Shown: positions 14,018-21,745, numbered from the stretch's first letter. The stretch: 25,667 bases of DNA from Hungateiclostridiaceae bacterium UBA3922 (GCA_002386045.1 DGEQ01000028.1:8496-34162); one strand, 5' to 3'. Made by a program: numbers and translations. The notes: generated from the sequence alone by a model not told the origin.

Positions 14018-15499
14018 TTACAGTATTATGCATATCAGCCCGCCGCTGCCCTCGTTGATGATCCTCTGGAGCGTCTCCTGCAGTTTCTGCCGGGCGTCCT
14101 CCGGCATCCTCATGAGCTTGTTGTGCAGGCCTTCGCTCACCAGTTCGTGCAGGGATTTGCCGAAAATGTTGGATTCCCATATCCTGCCAGGCTCGTTCTC
14201 GAATTCTTTGAGCAGGTATTTGACGAGTTCCTCGGACTGTTTTTCGGTGCCCACGAGGGGTGCTATCTCGGTCTCGATATCCGCCCGGATCATATGTATC
14301 GAGGGTGCGCTGGCCTTGAGCTTGACACCGAACCTGTTGCCCTGCTTTATGATTTCGGGCTCATCCAGCGTCATCTCCTCCATCTGCGGGGTCACGACGC
14401 CATAGCCCCTTACCTTCACTTCATGCAGCGCATACTCCACCCGTTCGTATTCCTTCCTGATCCTGGCCAGTTCCTTCATCATCCCCATCAGCATGTGCTC
14501 GTTCTCGATCCGCAGTCCCGTGATATCGCTGAGAACGCTGTAGAACAGGCCGTCGGGCGTCTGCAGGTCCATGAGTATGTTGCCCGAGCCGGCGTTTATT
14601 TCGACCAGGTCGGCCTTTCCGACGAACTCATAGTCGGAGAATTTCCTCAGCGACTCTTTTGCCTCACGGATCCTCTGTACCCCTTCGAATACGTTCCTCA
14701 CTGCCTCAAGCATGTCGACCCTGAGCCAGTGGTCCTGTTCGAGGGCCTCCACCCATCCCGGTATGCTGATGCCTATCTCGCGCACGGGGAATTCATAAAG
14801 GATCCGCTCCATGATCGCGGCTATGTCTTCGATCTGCATCTGGGCGCAGTTGACGCTGATGACCGGCACTTCATATCTCTCTTCGAGTTCCTGCCTCAGC
14901 TTCTCGGTCTCCTCGTCCTTCGGCACTACCGAGTTGAGGACGATCACGAAAGGCTTGTTTATTTCCTTGAGTTCGTTTACCACACGCCTCTCCGCTTCGA
15001 CGTAATCTTCCCTGTCGATATCTGTTATGGTCCCATCGCAGGTCACCAGGAGCCCTATGGTAGAGTGATCGTTTATCACCTTCCTGGTCCCGATTTCAGC
15101 CGCCTGTTCAAACGGTATCTGGTAGTCGAACCACGGCGTGGAAACCATTCTCGGCGCGTTGTTCTCAAGGTAACCCAATGCCCCCCTGACAAGGTAACCG
15201 ACGCAGTCGACCATCCTGACCTTCAGTTTCAGCGCTTCATCGAGCGTTATTTCAACTGCCTCATTAGGCACGAATTTGGGCTCCGTGGTCATGATCGTAC
15301 GTCCTGTGGCACTCTGGGGCAATTCATCCTTGGCTCTTTCACGGCTGTATACATTCTCTATGTTCGGTATGACGAGCAGATCCATGAACCTCTTGATCAG
15401 GGTCGATTTTCCTGTCCTGACGGGGCCCACGACGCCTATGTATATGTCTCCCTGTGTGCGTTCAGCGATCTGCTGGTATATATCATGATACCTTTCCAC
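14018..15499 (-). CDS. spoIVA: stage IV sporulation protein A (spore coat morphogenetic ATPase)
   Basis: The 493-residue protein aligns from end to end with SpoIVA, the cytoskeletal ATPase that polymerises on the forespore outer membrane and anchors the spore coat in the mother cell. The Walker A motif GPVRTGKS is at 25-32, followed by the conserved ELPQSATGRTIMTTEPKFVP stretch of the family. The C-terminus INEGSGGLICIIL matches the membrane-targeting end known from Bacillus. The start is a GTG at 15499, since the family N-terminus (MERYHDIYQQIAERTQGDIY) begins there. AAGGGGGG lies eight bases upstream. A sigma-E-like promoter lies in the 103-base gap after the lipid kinase, and a strong terminator follows, so it is probably expressed alone in the mother cell. 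It marks the organism as an endospore former. Confidence 0.97.
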   Translation of the reverse strand: MERYHDIYQQIAERTQGDIYIGVVGPVRTGKSTLIKRFMDLLVIPNIENVYSRERAKDELPQSATGRTIMTTEPKFVPNEAVEITLDEALKLKVRMVDCVGYLVRGALGYLENNAPRMVSTPWFDYQIPFEQAAEIGTRKVINDHSTIGLLVTCDGTITDIDREDYVEAERRVVNELKEINKPFVIVLNSVVPKDEETEKLRQELEERYEVPVISVNCAQMQIEDIAAIMERILYEFPVREIGISIPGWVEALEQDHWLRVDMLEAVRNVFEGVQRIREAKESLRKFSDYEFVGKADLVEINAGSGNILMDLQTPDGLFYSVLSDITGLRIENEHMLMGMMKELARIRKEYERVEYALHEVKVRGYGVVTPQMEEMTLDEPEIIKQGNRFGVKLKASAPSIHMIRADIETEIAPLVGTEKQSEELVKYLLKEFENEPGRIWESNIFGKSLHELVSEGLHNKLMRMPEDARQKLQETLQRIINEGSGGLICIIL

Positions 15500-15504
15500 C
15501 CGAT

Positions 15505-15594
15505 AACCCCCCTTAATATATGGATATGCAAATGCCGGGATTCACAATTAATATATGTCCGTAAAATGCTAATATTACAAAAAGAAGGGGGGTT
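15505..15594 (-). promoter_or_regulatory. long-range inverted repeat covering the spoIVA Shine-Dalgarno
   Basis: AACCCCCCTT (15505-15514 on plus) and AAGGGGGGTT (15585-15594 on plus) are perfect ten-base inverted copies 70 bases apart. In minus-strand RNA the downstream arm is the spoIVA ribosome site AAGGGGGG, and the upstream arm, starting about nine bases after the lipid-kinase stop, is complementary to it. The sigma-E-like promoter lies between the arms. Confidence 0.55.
15550..15577 (-). promoter_or_regulatory. sigma-E-like promoter of spoIVA
   Basis: On the minus strand TAATATT (15571-15577), 13 bases, then CATATATT (15550-15557). This fits the mother-cell sigma-E pattern (ATATT near -35, CATAnAnT near -10) known for spoIVA in Bacillus. 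The predicted transcript would begin near 15543, about 44 bases before the GTG. Confidence 0.65.
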
Positions 15595-15602
15595 GGGTCC
15601 CG

Positions 15603-16490
15603 CTATTTGCCGGGGGTGAAGACCTTAAGGCTCCTGTGGCGGAACTGCACGTCTATCGGCAGTCCCTTCCACTCTTCACCGTCAACGCTGAGGTTGAAGC
15701 CGGTGTCGCCTTCGATCCTGCATGTGCTTGTCCTGATCCACATTACGTTCCTGTCGTTCATGAAATCATTGTTGAGTACCTTGAAAAAGAGCGCAGCCAT
15801 TTCGACATGCAGGCAGTTTTTCACCAGCAGTATGTCCATATATCCGTCCGACAGGTCTGCTTCCTCCACAAGGTTCCAGAAACCCGCTGCGTGCCTGCCG
15901 TTGAGTATCACGAACAGAAGGAACTCGCCTTCCACCGCCTCGACGTCCGTGGTAAGTTTCAGCCTGATGGGCTTCAGGTTTGCAAGTTCGCCCAGGGCTG
16001 TCAGGTAGTAGGCAAGCGGGCCCAGTCTTTTTTTCAGTTCGTTGTCCGTGCTGTAGGATACATCTACGAAATTGCCCCCGGCACATGTGTTGAGGAAGAA
16101 CTTCTCCCCGTTGATAAGGCCTGTGTCGATCTCGGTGATGTTGCCGGAAAAAATGATGTCGAGGCACTTTTTCATTTCAGCCGGTATGTTCAGGCTGCGT
16201 GCAAAATCATTGCATGTGCCCGCCGGTATGACTCCGACGGGTATATCGATACCGTTGCCGAGAAGTATGGAAGCGATCGAATTGACCGTCCCGTCTCCTC
16301 CGGATACCACGACACAATCGAATCTATCGTCCAGCAGGACCTTTTCCAGTTCCGGGGCCGTGTTCATGCTCAGCCTGAAAGGCACTGCCAGCGTGCCGTT
16401 TTCATTGAAACGGCCGACTATGTAGTCCAGTTTCCTTGGTACATTCCTGTTTCCCGAAAGGGGATTGTATACGATCAAAGCCTTTTTCAT
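15603..16490 (-). CDS. diacylglycerol-kinase-family lipid kinase (YegS/BmrU type)
   Basis: The 295-residue protein has the catalytic GGDGT loop at 64-68 (VVVSGGDGTVNSIAS) and the following GTCNDFAR motif at 91-98. A beta-rich C-terminal domain with SVDGEEW completes the DAGK/NAD-kinase-like fold. It should phosphorylate a lipid hydroxyl such as diacylglycerol using ATP at the membrane. DgkB, YegS and BmrU are the closest named types, and the exact lipid is not predictable. The ATG at 16490 is preceded by CCGGAGGATGCATC, an excellent ribosome site that is also one copy of the 13-bp direct repeat flanking the recombinase. It starts 37 bases after the recombinase stop with no promoter visible in that gap, so at present it may depend on read-through. 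spoIVA follows. Confidence 0.92.
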   Translation of the reverse strand: MKKALIVYNPLSGNRNVPRKLDYIVGRFNENGTLAVPFRLSMNTAPELEKVLLDDRFDCVVVSGGDGTVNSIASILLGNGIDIPVGVIPAGTCNDFARSLNIPAEMKKCLDIIFSGNITEIDTGLINGEKFFLNTCAGGNFVDVSYSTDNELKKRLGPLAYYLTALGELANLKPIRLKLTTDVEAVEGEFLLFVILNGRHAAGFWNLVEEADLSDGYMDILLVKNCLHVEMAALFFKVLNNDFMNDRNVMWIRTSTCRIEGDTGFNLSVDGEEWKGLPIDVQFRHRSLKVFTPGK

Positions 16491-16491
16491 G

Positions 16492-16504
16492 ATGCATCCT
16501 CCGG
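16492..16504. repeat. 13-bp direct repeat, left copy (possible att site)
   Basis: ATGCATCCTCCGG here is identical to 18151-18163 and in the same orientation. On the minus strand it is the ribosome-binding site of the lipid kinase. Confidence 0.75.
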
Positions 16505-16527
16505 TAAGTACTCTAAACAGCTTTATC

Positions 16528-17997
16528 TTACGCCATTTTATATTTTAAATCAATCGTCACTGTCCGGTCATGCACTACGACCGAACCCACCGCCGCCGAC
16601 GCCATCTCGTTCGTCAGTTCTCCCTTTTCCAGCCTTTCCGTGACGCTTTTCAGCAAGAGGCCGATATCGGGACGCCTTCCATTTTCTTTCGCAAGGTTTT
16701 CCAGTTCATTTTCCAGCGCTTTTATGTGCTTTTCCAGCTGAAGGTTCATCCTTTCGAACAACTGTACTGATATACGTCCCTCCAGCCTGTCCCTGTACAG
16801 CATCTCCTGCCTGCGCAGCAGGTTTTCGAGCCGTGCTTTCGTATCGTCATGGATGCTGCGCCGTTCATCGGCTTCGCCCCACGACAGGGTTTCTTCAAGT
16901 TTCCCGGACGCCGCCTCCCGCCTGAAAAGGGCCAGCAGTTCATTGCAAATATGCCCGACGATTTCCCGCTCATATATGAAATGGCTCGTACATGCCTCAC
17001 GCCCGTTCCTGCAGTAGTTGCCGCAGACATATGCGATCCCGCTCCTGCGTCTTCGGGCATACATCGCACTGCCGCAGTCGCCGCAGTATATGAGGCCGCT
17101 GAGGACATGGCGCATCTTTCCGCGTACTTTACTGCCTCCGTTCCTGCCCATCCTCAGTGCCTGCACCTTTTCGAAGATCTCCCTGGGCACCAGTGCTTCA
17201 TGGGTCCCTTCTGTGATGACCCACCTGCTTTCGGGAAGCCTTCTCGTCTTTTTGCTTTTGAAGCTCACCTTCTCGCTGACGCCCTGGACCGTATCACCTA
17301 TATATACGCGGGAACTCAGGATGCGTCTGACCGTTATCCTGTTCCAGCCCCTGTCTCCGGGGGAGGCGTAGCCTTTTTCATCAAGGTATTTCGATATCGC
17401 CGTATATCCCATCCCTGAAAGGTACAGGCTGTATATCCGCCTGACGACATGGGCTTCCTGTTCGTCAATGACCAGCCTGTTTTTTTCAGCGCCGGACTTC
17501 CTGTAGCCGAAAGGAGCCTTCCCCAGGTATTCGCCTTTCTGGATCTTGAACCTGAGCGCCGCCCGGATCTTTCTCGATATGTCCCTCACATACCTTTCGT
17601 TCACCCAGGTTTCTATCCCCAGCATGTCGCTGTCCACCAGGCTGTCGAACCGTCCGTCGGCGGTAACGACCCTGACGCCGTTCTCTTCGAAGAAATCTAT
17701 CAGCTGCAGTGTCGCCGCATTGTTCCTTCCCAGGCGGGACAGGTCCTTCACCAGCACCACGTCGATCATGCCTTTCAGTATGTCTTCCTTCATCCTGTCC
17801 AGTCCCGGCCTGTGCACGGCCGACCCTGAAACATTATCATCCATGTACACGGCGGTCACCGTGCCCAGCCCGTTCGCCTCCGCATGGGCAAGCAGCATGT
17901 CGCGCTGGTTTTCGATGGACTCGAAATTTTCCCTGTTGTCATCCCTGCTTATCCTGGCATATACCGCCACCCTGTCTGTTTTCGCGGGTTTCCTCAT
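16528..17997 (-). CDS. large serine site-specific recombinase
   Basis: The 489-residue protein is a large serine recombinase. The N-terminal resolvase domain (about 8-150) has the nucleophile Ser17 in VAVYARISRDD and the LVKDLSRLGRN motif. A recombinase domain (about 155-280) follows. A zinc ribbon (305-342) has Cys305, Cys308, Cys325, Cys329 and Cys336, and a coiled coil (about 360-460) comes before the end. Enzymes of this class integrate and excise phages or transposons and the sporulation-excised elements of Bacillus and Clostridia. The start is the ATG at 17997 with GGGAGGTGG upstream; an in-frame TTG at 18060 is less likely. No phage, conjugation or cargo gene adjoins it. It is flanked by a perfect 13-bp direct repeat and lies between the truncated sigma-54 gene and the lipid kinase. 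It appears intact. Confidence 0.95.
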   Translation of the reverse strand: MRKPAKTDRVAVYARISRDDNRENFESIENQRDMLLAHAEANGLGTVTAVYMDDNVSGSAVHRPGLDRMKEDILKGMIDVVLVKDLSRLGRNNAATLQLIDFFEENGVRVVTADGRFDSLVDSDMLGIETWVNERYVRDISRKIRAALRFKIQKGEYLGKAPFGYRKSGAEKNRLVIDEQEAHVVRRIYSLYLSGMGYTAISKYLDEKGYASPGDRGWNRITVRRILSSRVYIGDTVQGVSEKVSFKSKKTRRLPESRWVITEGTHEALVPREIFEKVQALRMGRNGGSKVRGKMRHVLSGLIYCGDCGSAMYARRRRSGIAYVCGNYCRNGREACTSHFIYEREIVGHICNELLALFRREAASGKLEETLSWGEADERRSIHDDTKARLENLLRRQEMLYRDRLEGRISVQLFERMNLQLEKHIKALENELENLAKENGRRPDIGLLLKSVTERLEKGELTNEMASAAVGSVVVHDRTVTIDLKYKMA

Positions 17998-18151
17998 CTC
18001 TGCGCCACCTCCCGCCTTCCCGTGCCGCGGTATCCATCGGTCCGTTTTCACCCGCCGCAAGTTTAAGCAGCCTTATGATGACCTCCCGCGCGTCCAGTTC
18101 TCCCGTGTACCTGATGACATATCTCCTTTCGGCAGAACGCTTTTTCCCCAA
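17939..18151 (-). CDS. possible small protein upstream of and overlapping the recombinase
   Basis: A 70-residue frame runs from a TTG at 18151, preceded by CCGGAGG at ideal spacing, to 17939, overlapping the recombinase start by 59 bases in another frame. The first 30 residues (KKRSAERRYVIRYTGELDAR, then EVIIRLLKLAAG) look like a real strand-helix domain. The rest is charged and low in complexity, as expected where it overlaps. It fills the space between the promoter and the recombinase, so it may be a small partner or a coupling leader. I do not recognise it. A longer form from the ATG at 18166 lacks a ribosome site. Confidence 0.42.
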   Translation of the reverse strand: MGKKRSAERRYVIRYTGELDAREVIIRLLKLAAGENGPMDTAAREGGRWRRDEETRENRQGGGICQDKQG

Positions 18152-18163
18152 TGCATCCTCCGG
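18151..18163. repeat. 13-bp direct repeat, right copy (possible att site)
   Basis: ATGCATCCTCCGG is identical to 16492-16504. On the minus strand it forms the ribosome site of the small frame that starts with TTG at 18151. The flanking bases differ on both sides. Confidence 0.75.
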
Positions 18164-18186
18164 CATATTATGGCCGAAACTCTGGT

Positions 18187-18214
18187 ATTATATATATTTC
18201 AGACATTTTGTCCC
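18187..18214 (-). promoter_or_regulatory. candidate promoter for the recombinase locus
   Basis: On the minus strand GGGACA (18209-18214), 16 bases, then a perfect TATAAT (18187-18192). The start of transcription would fall about 17 bases before the right copy of the direct repeat. The -35 has only four consensus bases. Confidence 0.45.
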
Positions 18215-18236
18215 ATATCGGTGTCAATTGCATCAT

Positions 18237-19313
18237 TCATGCTTCTTTGAAAAAACTCCTGAGTTCATACAGCCCCCACCTGCACTGCAGGTATTTTCCC
18301 GCAAGTGCTTTGTCCAGTATCGACTCATGCAGGCGTACCCTTGATGCGAATGCCTTCTTGTTGATATGCCTGAACGCCGCCGGCCCCTTCCTGAAAAATT
18401 CTCTCCTCAGCTCACATATTTCGCTGGTGATCGTAAAAATGATATCCTCCCTCTGCTCAAGGCACTTTATCAGCCATACGGCGCTGCTGAGCCATTCGTT
18501 CACATGCCCGGACGCCGGGATACAATTGCCGTACAGGCCGGATATGAAATTTTCTGAAATGCATATGCTTGGGAATGCTTCCGGATTGTATACGACCAGC
18601 AGTTCACCGCCTATGTCCCTTACGAAGACATCCGGCAATGCCCTGCTCACCGGTTCGTTGCAGCGGTAATTGCGGCCTGGTTTCGGTTCAAGGCCCCTTA
18701 TCTTGCGAAAGAGTTCGTAGACCCGGGCGACGCTGAGCCCGGTCTCTTCAGCGATGCGGGCAGCGTCATTGCATGCGACAGCATCCAGGAAATATTCGAC
18801 TATGATTTCCGCATCCCTGTCACGCCTGTCAAGCTGCCTGAGTTGTATGAGCAGGCACTCGCCGAGGTTTCTTGCACAAATGCCCGGCGGTTCAAAAGAC
18901 TGGAGTTTTTCCAGCACCTCCAGCACCTTGCTTTCAGGAACACCCAGGTGGGCTGCAGCTTCGGCAGTGTCCGCCTTCATGTATCCGTTGCTGTCGGTGT
19001 TGTCGATAAGGTATTCTCCTATGGCGTAACTTTTCCTGTCCAGGCAAAGTGCATCGAGCTGGACCAGGAGATGCTGCTTGAGCGTGAGTACTTTCTCAGG
19101 CTGTTCGGCCACGGGATCAGCCGTTTCGGTGTATTGGCGGAGATCAACAGGATCGGCTGCTTCTTCGAGCGCGGGGTTCGTATCCAACTGGTCGATCACG
19201 TACTGAAAGAGCTCCCGCGAATCCATTTCGAGTATTTCGATCGCCTGCTTCAACTGGGGTGTCAGCAATAGCTTCTGTGAACGGACTTTACCGAGATCGA
19301 CGGTGAATTCCAT
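18237..19313 (-). CDS. sigma-54 (RpoN/SigL) homologue truncated before the RpoN box
   Basis: The 358-residue product has sigma-54 region I (VRSQKLLLTPQLKQAIEILE) and a good core-binding domain including FEPPGICARNLGECLLIQL. It runs through the first DNA-binding segment to YLQCRWGLYELRSFFKEA and stops there. Known sigma-54 proteins continue for about 75 more residues containing the RpoN box (ARRTVAKYRE) that reads the -24 element; it is absent, and no frame in the window supplies it. The helix-turn-helix also departs from the usual HESTxSR pattern (HESILDKALAGKY). The protein may therefore be a decaying gene, or one that still binds RNA polymerase core but no longer recognises promoters. The ATG at 19313 follows GAGGTGG; an upstream TTG is less likely. 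The stop lies 73 bases from the recombinase repeat. Confidence 0.88.
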   Translation of the reverse strand: MEFTVDLGKVRSQKLLLTPQLKQAIEILEMDSRELFQYVIDQLDTNPALEEAADPVDLRQYTETADPVAEQPEKVLTLKQHLLVQLDALCLDRKSYAIGEYLIDNTDSNGYMKADTAEAAAHLGVPESKVLEVLEKLQSFEPPGICARNLGECLLIQLRQLDRRDRDAEIIVEYFLDAVACNDAARIAEETGLSVARVYELFRKIRGLEPKPGRNYRCNEPVSRALPDVFVRDIGGELLVVYNPEAFPSICISENFISGLYGNCIPASGHVNEWLSSAVWLIKCLEQREDIIFTITSEICELRREFFRKGPAAFRHINKKAFASRVRLHESILDKALAGKYLQCRWGLYELRSFFKEA

Positions 19314-19333
19314 AAAGGGCCACCTCAAAAATA

Positions 19334-19355
19334 GGTTATATTGTATTATATAACC
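19334..19355. promoter_or_regulatory. perfect 8-bp-arm palindrome upstream of the sigma-54 homologue
   Basis: GGTTATAT (19334-19341) and ATATAACC (19348-19355) are separated by six bases. On the minus strand the palindrome contains TATAAT and is followed by TATTTTT. It could be an operator over a promoter or a weak terminator after the protease gene; sequence alone does not decide. Confidence 0.45.
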
Positions 19356-19404
19356 CCCGGGGCTCCTTTAGTAATGCGGGCAGGCCATAAAATATACCGC
19401 ACCG

Positions 19405-20340
19405 TCAGATCGCAAATTTTGTGGCCATCATCACGAACAGGGTCATGATCATAAGCACTGCATATATCGACACCACTGCCGCTACAGGCCAGTGTCCGGC
19501 CACTGTCTTCAGGTCCTGTCCGGGTCGGGAGATCGGCGGGATGATCTCAGTCTTGCCCTCGGTGACGCCCCTGAACAGGTGCAGGAGCACAGCAGCAACG
19601 GCAAGAGCGGGGATCCCCACGGCAATGAAGCCCAGCAGTTCCTGTCCCGTCAGCATCAGGCGTTCGGATGAAGACTGGTCGGCCCAGAAGTACTGGATCA
19701 GTTCCGCGATAAGATTGTTCAGGAAATGGGCCAGTATACCTGCGAATATGGATCCCGTCCGAACGACGTAATAGCCGAAAACCAGGCCGAGCAGCACAGG
19801 TCCTGCCAGGTTCGTGATATCGAAGTGGATAAGTCCGAACAAAACCGCAACGATAACGACAGCCCTGTAGGAACCGCGCCTTTCATAAGCTGTCAGCAGC
19901 AAGCCGCGGTGCAGCAGTTCCTCGCATATCCCGGGCATCACGGCAACGATAGCGATACCGACGGCCAGGTCACTGGGGGTTTCAAGCGCCGGCAGGGTCT
20001 GCTTCGGCAGTTCGGCTATGAACTGCAGCCCGTATATCACGATACCGTTGAGCATCACGGCCCCCAGGTACAACGGAACAGCCAAAAGCACTATGAGAAG
20101 AGCAGGAGCGATTTCCAGCTTCCTGATCCTGAAAGTCTCCCTGATATCTATCCTGTTCAAAATACAGTAGACTGCTGCAAAGGAACCGATAAGGACCTGG
20201 TTGATCATTAAGACGTAATACGGATTCCGGATAAATATATCTCCGAACAGTATCGATGCAACGAACTGGTATCCCAGCAGCACGACAGTCAGAACAAAAA
20301 ACAGTACGTTCGCTCCTGTCAGCGTCAGCTTGTTTTTCAT
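19405..20340 (-). CDS. CPBP family intramembrane metalloprotease
   Basis: The 311-residue protein has about eight membrane spans and the three conserved motifs of the CPBP/Rce1-like (Abi) family: EELLHR at 140-145, FGLIH at 168-172 and HFLNN at 205-209. These supply the glutamate, histidines and asparagine of the active site. Members cleave membrane or prenylated substrates, process bacteriocins or give self-immunity; no bacteriocin gene is nearby, so the substrate is open. The start is the ATG at 20340, behind AAAGGGTTAGTCTG, rather than an upstream TTG. It follows the 5-formyl-THF cyclo-ligase gene by 31 bases and is probably cotranscribed with it. A 91-base gap with a palindrome separates it from the sigma-54 homologue. 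Confidence 0.93.
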   Translation of the reverse strand: MKNKLTLTGANVLFFVLTVVLLGYQFVASILFGDIFIRNPYYVLMINQVLIGSFAAVYCILNRIDIRETFRIRKLEIAPALLIVLLAVPLYLGAVMLNGIVIYGLQFIAELPKQTLPALETPSDLAVGIAIVAVMPGICEELLHRGLLLTAYERRGSYRAVVIVAVLFGLIHFDITNLAGPVLLGLVFGYYVVRTGSIFAGILAHFLNNLIAELIQYFWADQSSSERLMLTGQELLGFIAVGIPALAVAAVLLHLFRGVTEGKTEIIPPISRPGQDLKTVAGHWPVAAVVSIYAVLMIMTLFVMMATKFAI

Positions 20341-20371
20341 CAGACTAACCCTTTCCTTCAAAGTTCATTTT

Positions 20372-20977
20372 TTACATCCGTTCCTGCCTTCGACCCGGGC
20401 ACACTATCGCTCTTATCTCCGTGACCACCATATCCAGCCTGAAATCATGCCTGTCCGCCGGCAGTCCGTCAGCAAGCTGTATCTCAAAAGCAGCGCCTAT
20501 TTTCAGGCAATCAGGACGCAACAGTGGCAACAGCCTGTCATAACAGCCTGCGCCGTAACCGATCCTGTTCCCTGCGGCATCAAATGCGACACCGGGCACC
20601 ACGGCAAGGTCTATTTCACGGGGATCCAGCAGCCGTGCCTTTGAGGGATCAGGTTCGAGTATCCCTTTAAAGCCCGGCACGACATCGGCAACAGGATCTT
20701 TTATGGCATATATGGCGAGCCTGCAACCTTTCCCCTCTTCTTTTTCGACTTTCGGCAGCGCCACAGTCTTGCCGTCCCTGATGCACCTGCATATAAACGG
20801 ACCCGTGGACACCTCATTGCCGAAAGACATGTAAGCGAGGACCACGTTCGCATTCCTGTACCGGTCAAGCAAGCATATCCCTGCGAACAGTGACTCGCTT
20901 TTCTCCCTGACCTCATCTCCGCTAAGGCGGCTGCGCCTTTCAATATAATACTTCCTTAATTCCTTTTTTGTTTCCAT
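20372..20977 (-). CDS. 5-formyltetrahydrofolate cyclo-ligase
   Basis: The 201-residue cytosolic enzyme converts 5-formyl-THF to 5,10-methenyl-THF using ATP, returning a dead-end folate to the one-carbon pool. The conserved ILEP segment (106-109) and the phosphate-binding loop GYGAGCYDR (140-148) are present, as is the basic N-terminus with ELRKYYIERRSRLS. Length is normal. I take the ATG at 20977, preceded by a G-rich stretch (GGGGGGCGGTTT), because family members begin about there; an upstream TTG at 20998 is possible. It lies 74 bases after the DUF2085 gene and 31 before the protease gene. Confidence 0.93.
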   Translation of the reverse strand: METKKELRKYYIERRSRLSGDEVREKSESLFAGICLLDRYRNANVVLAYMSFGNEVSTGPFICRCIRDGKTVALPKVEKEEGKGCRLAIYAIKDPVADVVPGFKGILEPDPSKARLLDPREIDLAVVPGVAFDAAGNRIGYGAGCYDRLLPLLRPDCLKIGAAFEIQLADGLPADRHDFRLDMVVTEIRAIVCPGRRQERM

Positions 20978-21051
20978 AAACCGCCCCCCGTATTGCAAAG
21001 ACCGTACACTGTCGCTGCCGGAGCCGGTCCGTCATCCGGTGCGGCCTGCTG

Positions 21052-21726
21052 TCAGCGCCTGAGCAGCAACTCTTTCAGCGGCTGCAGTACACACGAAGAA
21101 AGGATGTACAGCAGCGCCAGCGCAGATATGCTCCCCAGTGCTGTCATGAAGCGTATCTTCCACATGGCCGCCGTACTGCCCCTTTTGATCAGCGTGAAAA
21201 CGAACCTCGATACCAGCGCCAGCAAGGCAGTAACATAAACCAGGCCTGCTGCAATGTAGTGCATCTTTCCATACAGGATCGATATGCAGACAAATAACCC
21301 GGCTCCATAAATGATCATCAGTTCGGTCCACTTTTTAAGCACCGGGATGTCATTCCGTCCGTCAGGCCTGAAATTGGCAGCAGGTACGAGCAGCACGGGT
21401 ATAGGAAGGCCGAAAAACAAACCTGTGAACAGCCTGACAGCGTTATTCGTCTCTATGATCCCCGCATACGACAGCATGCCGTCGAGCACCATTGGAACCA
21501 TCATGACGGTCATCGCCACCGTCGGAGCCAGCCCGGGAGGTTTTTGAGCATCCAGCCTGCGCGTTATGGCGAGATACGCAAAGGCCGTGAATATCCCCGC
21601 GTATATCCCCGTGTCACGCGCGCATACCGGGAGCATAAAGCCACCGGCCGTCAGCGTCCTTTCCGGGAGCTGATGGCAAATGAGCGAACCTGCGAGATCA
21701 AAGACTTCCTTCAGCAAAGATACCAT
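21052..21726 (-). CDS. DUF2085 family membrane protein
   Basis: The 224-residue protein opens with MVSLLKEVFDLAGSLICHQL. Its signature ICHQLPERT, then LPVCARDTGIYAG, marks DUF2085, a family of small membrane proteins of unknown function; many have CARC where this has CARD. Five or six membrane spans follow (near 38-54, 67-85, 95-112, 130-150, 155-175, 195-215). The ATG at 21726 is chosen because the family begins near there and AAGGA lies about ten bases upstream; an in-frame start at 21858 would overlap the upstream gene heavily and gives an atypical Trp-rich tail. It starts 19 bases after the zinc-ribbon membrane protein gene, so the two are likely coexpressed. The conserved Cys/His pattern hints at metal or thiol chemistry. 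Confidence 0.85.
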   Translation of the reverse strand: MVSLLKEVFDLAGSLICHQLPERTLTAGGFMLPVCARDTGIYAGIFTAFAYLAITRRLDAQKPPGLAPTVAMTVMMVPMVLDGMLSYAGIIETNNAVRLFTGLFFGLPIPVLLVPAANFRPDGRNDIPVLKKWTELMIIYGAGLFVCISILYGKMHYIAAGLVYVTALLALVSRFVFTLIKRGSTAAMWKIRFMTALGSISALALLYILSSCVLQPLKELLLRR

Positions 21727-21745
21727 CCCAAACAGGTCCTTTTCA

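Noticed and set aside
18164..18236. Missing sigma-54 C-terminus in another frame after the stop
   Set aside because: The 73 bases hold only short frames with no RpoN-box-like sequence; a frameshift here would not restore the missing domain.
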